Of a DNA stretch of 64,000 bases, positions 57,345-64,000 are shown one piece after another. The notes under the pieces were generated by a model. The model worked only from the letters and a program-made list of their open reading frames with translations. It ran no database searches and had not been told where the DNA came from. The stretch covers positions 496,001-560,000 of the forward strand of contig QWDQ01000006.1 in NCBI GenBank assembly GCA_003868215.1. Direction: 5' to 3'. This stretch comes from Pseudophaeomoniella oleicola (taxonomy: Eukaryota > Ascomycota > Eurotiomycetes > Phaeomoniellales > Phaeomoniellaceae). The position numbers and the translations under genes are program-made. Each line of letters starts with the position of its first letter. Position 1 is the stretch's first letter.

Positions 57345-57885
57345 ATGTTAGATCTAGATCTCGCATCGAAACGAAAGAGAAAGCGGAGCGATTATATGTA
57401 CCACCTCGACTATCGAACGAGATGGTAGGGCAATATCCTGAAGACGTGCTGAGCCAGAGCTCACAGACTACTACAGGGCGGACAATGACATGTTTCACCA
57501 TTTAAACAACCCCATATACGTAGTCCTCATCGATTCCATCATCAACGCTGACTTGATCGAGCATTGCGGATATCAAGTAGAGTCCTCTGAACACATCGGA
57601 CTCGTCGCCAACGCTTATTGTGACTACTTTGGTACTACGGCATATCCCACGAAACTGGACGTCGGTTTAAGGGTGGTCAAGCTTGGAAAAAGCAGTGTAA
57701 TGTACGAGTGCGGCATTTTCGACCAGGGTAGTGATGATGTTAAAGCTGTTGGGGGTTTTGTCCAAATTTGGGTTAAGAGAGAGAACAACAGGCCAGGACT
57801 GGACGGTATGGAGCGGCAGATAAGAGCCGGACTCGAGAAGCTGTTGAATAGCCCGGTCATCGAAAAGAATCAAGCAAAACTGTAA
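57345..57885 (+). CDS. Hotdog-fold acyl-CoA thioesterase (4HBT type), 5' end uncertain
   Basis: Predicted to hydrolyse acyl-CoA thioesters. The core is clear: LTDYYRADNDMFHHLNNPIY is the 4HBT active-site segment with its catalytic Asp and the HxNN turn. It is followed by DSIINADLIEHCG, and then by GLRVVKLGKSSVMYECGIF and GFVQIWVKR of the central sheet. The frame from ATG 57490 covers only 131 residues and cuts into the active-site segment, so the start must be upstream. One model joins 57345-57397 to 57444-57885 across a 46-nt intron, giving 164 aa, but its GTACCA donor and GAAG acceptor are weak. In a different frame, nt 57387-57457 read LYVPPRLSNEMVGQYPEDVL, which looks like a family N-terminus. 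A 1-nt indel or an unseen intron could therefore separate the halves. Confidence 0.7.
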
Positions 57886-58091
57886 CATGTTTCATGGCCA
57901 ATGTGTTCATACGTTCGATCGCCAGGGATTAATGTTGAATGTTGAAATGTCTGAAAAGTTTTGGTATTTTCTCATTCGCACTTCAATCGTAAGAGCTCAA
58001 AGCGTGCTAGATGGCATCGCCTCGTAAAATGCTGCCCGACTCCTTTATCTGAAAGAATTGCGCTCCTCGATCACCAGCCTCATGTCATCAT

Positions 58092-58710
58092 CTATGACTC
58101 CGTGGTCAGTTTAGCCTTGCCGTTGGTAACCTTGACACCCAATGCCTTTGCCTTCGCAACAATCTCGATTCTCTTTCTTGATGAAACAGAGCTAGCGATC
58201 TCTGCGGCGTATGTTCGGTTGTGCATGAGGAGGAGTTCAACTTCCTTGGGGTTGTGAACGAGGAAAGCCTTGTGGCCGGAAGGCATCATGTGGCGTGTCT
58301 TCTTGTTTGAGCCGTAACCGATCTATTCATCCATTATTAGTCCTCTTTTCTCTTTCTCTGTCATGAATGATTGTATAGGTGGAATATTGCAAGGCGACCG
58401 AGGGAATCATACCGATGGCATGGCCAAGTTGCCCTTGAATCGTCTTCGGACACGGTTGTCAATACCCTTTGGCTTGCGCCATCCTGCTGGGACACATTTG
58501 AATCTGTCCGACTGATGTCGCATGAAATGCGCAGTGCCTGTTATAACAATTCCCATCAGCCATTATTTCAAAGGATCCCATAGCCAAACGATCCGTTAGA
58601 GGCGATCATGTCCACCGACTGCCCTATTCTGCCTGCTGTCGGTGCAAATTTGTTGAGAGGAGGAACGTACGCTTCTTGACGATTGGGACGTGCTTCTTTG
58701 CGGAGACCAT
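58092..58710 (-). CDS. RPL32: 60S ribosomal protein eL32
   Basis: Structural protein of the large ribosomal subunit. Three exons: 58710-58671, 58537-58413 and 58322-58092, giving 131 aa, the family length. The introns are 133 nt (GTACGT...AACAG) and 90 nt (GTATGA...AATAG). The spliced protein reads [73 protein letters not shown] and [20 protein letters not shown], matching eL32 throughout. At the exon 1/2 junction the usual KRF is replaced by TAHFMRHQ. The ATG directly follows an acceptor-like TTGAACAG, and a GTATGC donor at 58774 predicts a 64-nt 5' UTR intron. Introns at the 5' end are typical of ribosomal protein genes. Confidence 0.95.
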
Positions 58711-59187
58711 CTGTTCAACAGTCAGAATAATTGCTACGACAGTGGTACATAGCCAGAATTTAATGAATGCATACCTTGGCGACTAAGACGTATCTCTTGT
58801 ATACAAGTTGATGGTTGGAAGTTGTCGTCGGTTGGCTCGACTCTCAAGCAAAAGTTCGATGGTCGCAGGAAAATGGAGATCCTCCTTCCTGCAATTCTTG
58901 TAGGGTTGAACCCTACTTTACGGCCTAATTCGGACAGTAGCCGCAAATCAACTAAAGTCTTGGCAACCGTCTTCATTCGGTGGGCCTCCTTTCGACGGCG
59001 ACTTCCAATTGCAATGACACTAACGTTACAATAGGATCCTTTCAGCGGTAGTCTAAAGTCGTCATATGCCTTATGCTTTGTTGTTGCGAGTACAAGTCAC
59101 TCAGGAGTCACTGGGGGTGTCGAAAGTACACTTCTAGTAAGAGTTGTAGATTAGTGCCCCCCGGCATTGCATCCTCACTGTATCATA
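58711..59187. other. Intergenic between eL32 and MocA-type oxidoreductase
   Basis: Promoter and probable spliced leader of eL32 next to the 3' flank of the oxidoreductase. No other gene was seen. Confidence 0.5.
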
Positions 59188-60336
59188 CTATGGACTATGG
59201 TACTTGAGCTCAATCGGCTTCCCACCTTGCTCGCCGCTTCTCAAACATGCCTCCAAGATCTCAAGGTCGGCCAAAGCTTCCTCTGGCGATTGCTCTGGAT
59301 TAGGCTTTCCTGATACCAGTGCTTCACCCCATGCACGTATTTCTGGAGGCACTCCGCTGCGTTCGTTCTGCACCTTCTTGGTTTCTTCCCCGGATGTGAC
59401 TTCGCCAAAGCTGGTGCAGGTGATAACCCCCTTCTCTGTTGCGACGGTGTACTCATCGCCCTTCAAAGTCGTTCCAAAGGAGATTGATAATGTGCCAGTA
59501 GCTCCATTCTTGGCTTTCAGAGTCGCGGAAATTGTATCTACGGGAGGCAGATGCTCTTGCAGCAGTGCGGTGAATGCTGAGACAGCCACGATGGGGTTTT
59601 GAGGGCCGAGCATACGTCGGAGGCCTGCGACAAAATGGACTCCACCATCCAGCAAAAACCCTCCCTGATGCGATGGGACCTTTCGCCATGACGTCTCAAA
59701 GTATTTACCACCTGAGACAAGACCTTCTTTCCGGACTCGGAAGCCTAGAGTGCGCCCTGAGTTTGACACCTCCCGTGATGCCTCAGTGAAATCGGCCAGG
59801 TACCTAAAGTTCTCTGCGACGCCCCATGTTACCTTTGAAGTGTCAATCTCTTTGTGATACCATTCGATCAACTTAGCGGCGTCAGCGACGTTCTCTGCGA
59901 CAGGTTTCTCGGATAAAACATGTTTCCCTGCGAGTAAAGCCTTTCGAATGTAATCTGGTTGTGACGGGATGGGCAAAGCAATGACCACTGCTGAGATATC
60001 GGAGCGCTTCAGCAGGTCGTCAAGGCCTTTACCAGCCCCAGAGTCATCGGAATAGAGGTCGACCTCGCTGTCCTTTGTCTCCAACGTCTTGGCTGACTTC
60101 AGCGATCTCGAATAGACTGCCTTTAATGTCAGGTCCTTAGCTGCTTCAATCGCAGGCTGAGAAGTTAGGTATATTGTGCATTCAGTCATGCATTAAGCCT
60201 GCGCGCTTACGAGATGTTCCTCTCGGGCAAAGATGCCTGTTGTGTTCAATGTCAGCCTAGGTCCATCTGATCAAAGACTCGTAGCTATGGACTACAGAGA
60301 CATACCTCCACCAAGAATTGCAACGCCGATTGTCAT
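59188..60336 (-). CDS. GFO/IDH/MocA-family NAD(P)-dependent oxidoreductase
   Basis: Predicted dehydrogenase of sugars, inositols or related polyols. Three exons: 60336-60306 (31 nt), 60236-60211 (26 nt) and 60156-59188, giving 341 aa. Splicing builds the Rossmann start MTIGVAILGGGIFAREEHLP, with the glycine-rich loop split across introns. VVIALPIPSQPDYIRKALLA and GKHVLSEKPVAENVADAAKL give the family's EKP catalytic motif. The C-terminal alpha/beta domain includes WRKVPSHQGGFLLDGGVHFV, where GGxxxDxxxH carries the catalytic Asp/His. The C-terminus contains the EALADLEILEAC helix. No signal peptide. The substrate is unknown. The promoter side carries a G-rich tract. Confidence 0.9.
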
Positions 60337-61208
60337 GATGTATCGCTTGAGCTCGATGAAACGCGGGGACTGATCTCTCTCGTTCTTGACGCACTGTGAT
60401 ATAATAGTGAAATACTAGATGAGCTTCTACGCTTGTAGCTAACATAGAAGTACTCAAGAGACGCTCAATGATAGCGGGGGGAGGGGGAGGAGGAGGGGGA
60501 GGGGTGGACGACTCTCCACTCACGCGAGTTACCTGCCTCATTTGTGGCACGTCATTGGTTTCTTTTTGACGCCATTCAGGCTTGGTATTCATTCGGAGAG
60601 TTGTGCGCGGTTTAGTGATGTTGTTCTACCTACGTCTTTCTGTCAACGAACCAGATATCAATAGATGCAGCTCATCAAACACCGCCTATACAGCAGACCA
60701 CCAAAGGTAGCAGAGGTCTCATTGACATTCAAACTTCAGCCGTGAAAACATCAAGTATTTTTAGGGCCCCCTTTGTGGTTCCCGGCATCTTCATCTTATA
60801 ACTTCAAATCAATTATTGTCTCGGGAGAAGAATAAGAATAATTAATGACGGTGATTGAATTACACTGGGTCTTTGTCACGACCACGATTGAGACTGAGAC
60901 TGAGAGAGGTTCACCCGTACCAGGCACATGGCTCGGTCTGCGCCACCACCTCCAAGGGTCTCCCTCTCTGCTTTTGTAACTATCAATACCGTAGTCGAAA
61001 AGTCAATGTCTGTCGTACAGAAATTTGCCCCCCCTGATTCAGACATGCATTTTATCTCTTTGTAGACTCGTCCTTTTGTTATTCTGTATTCTCCCCGGAT
61101 TACCTAATATCTTATCTCATGGTGGCCGTCGTTGGACATATATTCGCGGCATTTGGACCAGCAGCAAAGCGAGTGGCAGTGCTTCGGCAATGTTCGCTAC
61201 GCAGATAA
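60337..61208. other. Divergent promoter region, oxidoreductase / heme-oxygenase-like gene
   Basis: Contains the G-rich tract at 60476-60507. No credible coding sequence; the 80-codon frame at 61025 is unsupported, although an upstream exon of the next gene cannot be excluded. Confidence 0.45.
60476..60507 (+). promoter_or_regulatory. G-rich tract with G-quadruplex potential
   Basis: G-runs of 6, 5, 2, 2, 5 and 4 separated by single A residues, about 140 bp upstream of the oxidoreductase start codon on the opposite strand. The four longest runs fit a quadruplex pattern. Function is not shown. Confidence 0.5.
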
Positions 61209-62228
61209 ATGCCGCCACTAGGTTCGAGACAATTGCAGGAATCTTATGCGTTACTACATTTTGCTGATGATGATCGCCCCAGACATGAACATGCCAAATT
61301 AAACAAATTGATCACATCCCGGTTACCACTGTGTATACCTCCAATCGCTACCGACCCTTCAACGTACGCCATAGGTATAGCCACCTTTGCACCTATTTTC
61401 TATGCGTTCGAGCAAGCATGGCGCAATTTCCTATCAGGAGAGTATAAGATCGATGAGCACTCTCTGTCTCTCACCTCACCCCTGCATGAGCCCATTCTGT
61501 CTCTCATCTCAGCCCTGCATGAACCCCGCCTTGAGCGTACAGAGTGTCTGCAGCGTGACTTAGCGACATTGTCCCAACGACTCCAAGACCGATCCAACCC
61601 TGACGTCTTGCCCAGCCTGCATGACCGCAACCATGAGACGACCTCGTGGATCACCTCCTCGCTCAAGCAATCCCCCCATCTCGTTCTCGCCTATGCATGG
61701 ACCATGTACATGGCCCTTTTCAACGGTGGTCGCTGGCTCCGTCAACAGCTGCTCGAGGCCGGCCCGGACTTCTGGCTCCTCTCCGAACAATCCTCAGATG
61801 ACAAGCACGAGCAGCAAGACTATGGCTGCCTCTCCTTCTGGTTCTTCCCCACCTCAACCTCCGACGGCGAGGACCTGAAACTCGCGTTCAAAGCGAAACT
61901 CGAAGACATCGCGTCCCGCCTCACAGACTCCCAGAGAACCGACGTCATCAACGAAGCGGTCAAGTTGTTCCAGCTGTGCACCGACCTCGTAGACCACCTC
62001 GATAGTGTCATGCTCGAGAAGACACCACCCAAAAGAGCCAAACGAACGACGTCCATGAAGACCACGCGCACGACGACATCGGCAAGGTGGACCAGCCCCA
62101 TCATCGCCCTTCTGGTGGTCCTCCTTTCTACTATCCTCGCTTTCCTATTCTGGAACTCCTCCACGTCCGGGCATCCGCTCTGCTCTTCATTGCTTTCCCG
62201 CTCTGCTACTACTCGAGACGATTTATAA
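61209..62228 (+). CDS. Heme-oxygenase-like fold protein with C-terminal membrane anchor
   Basis: Single exon, 339 aa. The N-terminal helix HAKLNKLITSRLPLCIPP resembles the first heme-oxygenase helix, where the His would be the proximal haem ligand. YAIGIATFAPIFYAFEQAWR and PHLVLAYAWTMYMALFNGGR, followed by WLRQQLLEAG, match the family pattern, but the canonical distal GDLSGGQ helix is replaced by MALFNGGR. Haem-degrading activity is therefore uncertain. The C-terminus has a basic stretch (PPKRAKRTTSMKTTRTTTS) and one membrane helix (SPIIALLVVLLSTILAFLFW) followed by ~20 residues, fitting a tail-anchored ER protein, as known for many heme oxygenases. I use the ATG at 61209; no upstream exon is evident. 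Confidence 0.78.
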   Translation: MPPLGSRQLQESYALLHFADDDRPRHEHAKLNKLITSRLPLCIPPIATDPSTYAIGIATFAPIFYAFEQAWRNFLSGEYKIDEHSLSLTSPLHEPILSLISALHEPRLERTECLQRDLATLSQRLQDRSNPDVLPSLHDRNHETTSWITSSLKQSPHLVLAYAWTMYMALFNGGRWLRQQLLEAGPDFWLLSEQSSDDKHEQQDYGCLSFWFFPTSTSDGEDLKLAFKAKLEDIASRLTDSQRTDVINEAVKLFQLCTDLVDHLDSVMLEKTPPKRAKRTTSMKTTRTTTSARWTSPIIALLVVLLSTILAFLFWNSSTSGHPLCSSLLSRSATTRDDL

Positions 62229-62908
62229 CTTCGCAAGGCGGGGCTTTTTTTTTTTGGTTACATAGACTCGTCTTTTCTTAGCGTCACGCTCATGTTGCGA
62301 AAGAATTCTTTTCACGCCATGCAAAAAAGGAATTTTGGGGGTATTTTCGTGATGATTTTCGTCGAGGAGGAGAGGATTCTCATCTCTGGAGTACACGGTG
62401 TAGATATGTCCCTAGACGAGGACATATTTTTGGATCAAAGAAGGGGGGAGGAGGAAGGAATATCTATATGTGTCTAAGAAGGAAAAATATAGAAAGGTAC
62501 ACAAATACTCTGAGGTATATTCATATGTGTGTATAAGGAGGTTTGGACCTCACCACCAATCCAAGATGAATTGAATCGTCTACTCATTGAAAACCATGAT
62601 TCCCTTTGCCTTCCTCTCTCCCCCATCTCCTCCCTCTCTCCATCCTCAACTGTCTACCTTTCCAACGTGCCTACCTATCTAGTTAGTACACGATTCATAA
62701 AAATGCCGCTAAGTTAAATCCTTTTTCTTCCAAGAGATGGGACGCTTGTAGGTACATCCAACAAAAAAAAGACAATTTCCTACGCCAGCCATGAGAGACC
62801 CAAACCACGCACGCCTGATGAAAGAGCCAAAAAACAAAAAGGGCCAAAAAGAACGTTATGCAGTAGTAGTAATTTTCCGTGGTCAAACCCTTGGTTTTTT
62901 GGTCCTCT
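62229..62908. other. Convergent intergenic spacer
   Basis: 3' flanks of the heme-oxygenase-like and CCCH genes, with T-rich and GGAGGA-rich tracts. No gene was seen. Confidence 0.5.
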
Positions 62909-64000
62909 TCAACCTTGTCCTACATCCTGAGCATCTTGTACGACCACTTCTTCTGGTGCTGCAGCCACGCCGTTACTTGACTCTGGTAATTGGCCACCGT
63001 TGGCCTCGGTTAGCCTCTCTTTCTCCTTTGCCTCTTTAAGGTTCTCCGTCTCTCGTCTCATGGCGTCCAAATTCCAGACACCATCGTCGTCATCATCGTC
63101 GTCGTCGTCTTCATCACTATCTTCATCCTCACTGCCCTTCCAATCACCGCTTTCGAACAAGGCTCTGCCGGTCGCATCCTTCGCTTTCCGAGCCTCGTCT
63201 TCAGCAGCTTTCTTATCTAAGCGTTCACGTTTCCATTTCGCAAAAGATTCAGGCGTGACCGGAGTAAGAGTCCCGGTAAGTTTATGGCGCTCAGATTCAA
63301 GGAAGTCTTCTAGAGTCAGAGTTTTGAGAGGTGATTTATCCAAAATAGCTTTCTCGGCGGCACGCTGTTCCTTGGTCTTGAGGACGAAACTAGATTCCAG
63401 TAAGCATTGGCCTTGAGGATAAGGTGAACCCATTGGAGAAATGAAACATACCCAGGTGGTAGACTGTGTCTGTACATGCATTTATCACCGCCGTTCGGGC
63501 ATGTCCAGAACCAACCATATTTGCCATTTTCCACAGCTTCAATAAAATATTTGCAGACTTTGTCAGTCGTGGTTTTGGGATTTCCATGTTTCGATAACAC
63601 AACATTTCGTAATTTCTCTTCGTCCCAATCATCCATGTTGTCTTTTTCTTTCTCTTCTTTCTCCTGCTCTCTCGTGTCTTGATATAGATCTTTCTTCGCG
63701 CCTTTCCGACCCACGTCGAGATCGTGACTGAACTTGCATTTCTTGCCCTTTTCGCAATGTCCTTGTTTGAAGAATTGGCAGAGCACCGTCTTGGGATCGA
63801 CGCCAAACGGCACTTTCTGCACTTGGACAGGCTTGAAAAGCTCGAGGGCCTCCCTCTTGGCTTGCTCAGATGCCTCTTTTTCTTTCGCCTTTTGCTCTTT
63901 CAACGCCTCTTTCCTCTTCTCCTCGGCAGACTTGTTGGACTTCGCTTGGGCTTGCAATTGCTGTATTTGTTTCTTCGCGGCACCGCCTTTCTTATTTTTC
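62909..64000 (-). CDS. TMA46: CCCH zinc-finger protein Tma46/ZC3H15 (DFRP1), N-terminus cut by window edge
   Basis: Ribosome-associated partner of the GTPase Rbg1/DRG1 in the yeast family. The gene runs off the right edge. Visible exons are 64000-63452 and 63389-62909, with a 62-nt intron (GTATGT...AATCTAG) joining HSLPPG to FVLKTKEQ. The N-terminal part is Lys/Glu-rich ([19 protein letters not shown]). The first CCCH finger is [20 protein letters not shown]; the second is [20 protein letters not shown], completed by KCMYRH. The linker between fingers contains the conserved [17 protein letters not shown]. The DRG-binding C-terminal region includes [15 protein letters not shown] and [19 protein letters not shown]. 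The protein ends in an acidic run of Asp and a Glu-rich tail. Only the first part of the N-terminus is missing. Confidence 0.92.

Noticed and set aside
1-64000. tRNA or rRNA genes
   Set aside because: I looked for T-loop-like GGTTCGAATCC patterns with paired arms and found none that fold; a covariance-model search would be decisive.

Overview
The window is nuclear DNA of a filamentous ascomycete (Pezizomycotina). Coding regions are interrupted by short introns, mostly about 42-135 nt, with GTAAGT/GTATGT-type donors, CTAAC/CTGAC-like branch sites and YAG acceptors. Genes lie on both strands with no operon logic. The protein set is eukaryotic and fungal: Kap114 importin, Fmp27, a TFIIIC subunit, eIF4B, eL32, Dpm3, a GT62 mannosyltransferase and an endopolygalacturonase. 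I cannot name the genus. I rebuilt 21 protein genes by joining exons in frame. No tRNA, rRNA, CRISPR array or intact mobile element was found.

Layout. 0.3-3.5 kb (-): RBR E3 ubiquitin ligase. 5.8-9.1 kb (+): Kap114/importin-9. 9.8-10.5 kb (+): xanthine phosphoribosyltransferase Xpt1. 10.8-11.2 kb (-): Dpm3. 12.0-14.15 kb (+): SmgGDS-like armadillo protein, whose 3' end overlaps the 3' end of an oxidoreductase-like (OXLD1-type) gene (-). 16.1-17.8 kb (-): secreted GH28 endopolygalacturonase, divergent from an NCS1 purine-cytosine permease (+, 19.5-21.2 kb). 22.0-23.8 kb (+): GT62 Golgi mannosyltransferase. 25.0-26.1 kb (-): unknown coiled-coil protein. 26.1-32.5 kb: a 6.5-kb stretch with no recognisable gene, holding most copies of a 12-bp palindrome and one perfect 21-bp hairpin. 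32.5-41.4 kb (+): Fmp27 (BLTP2-type lipid-transfer protein, 2,913 aa). 42.1-49.35 kb (+): TFIIIC B-block subunit Tfc3. 49.6-50.3 kb (-): small Tim17-like membrane protein. 50.9-52.9 kb (+): eIF4B. 53.8-54.8 kb (+): short Sec2-like protein. 55.3-57.0 kb (-): RluA-type tRNA pseudouridine synthase. 57.3-57.9 kb (+): hotdog thioesterase with an unresolved 5' end. 58.1-58.7 kb (-): eL32. 59.2-60.3 kb (-): GFO/IDH/MocA oxidoreductase. 61.2-62.2 kb (+): heme-oxygenase-like tail-anchored protein. 62.9 kb to the right edge (-): CCCH zinc-finger protein Tma46/ZC3H15, cut by the window.

Most genes are housekeeping: nuclear import, Pol III transcription, translation, glycosylation, lipid transfer and purine salvage. 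I see no secondary-metabolite cluster. Two genes relate loosely, the purine-cytosine permease and Xpt1, about 9 kb apart. Two nearby GATAAG sites upstream of the permease suggest nitrogen (AreA/Nit2-type GATA factor) control. The more unusual features are the palindrome family and hairpin in the gene desert, a lysine-rich linker and N-terminal Cys domain on the polygalacturonase, an Arg/Ser-rich insert in Fmp27, a 4-nt first coding exon in eIF4B, a frame conflict in the thioesterase, and an open frame running through the first intron of the TFIIIC gene. I did not see a convincing new multi-gene system.
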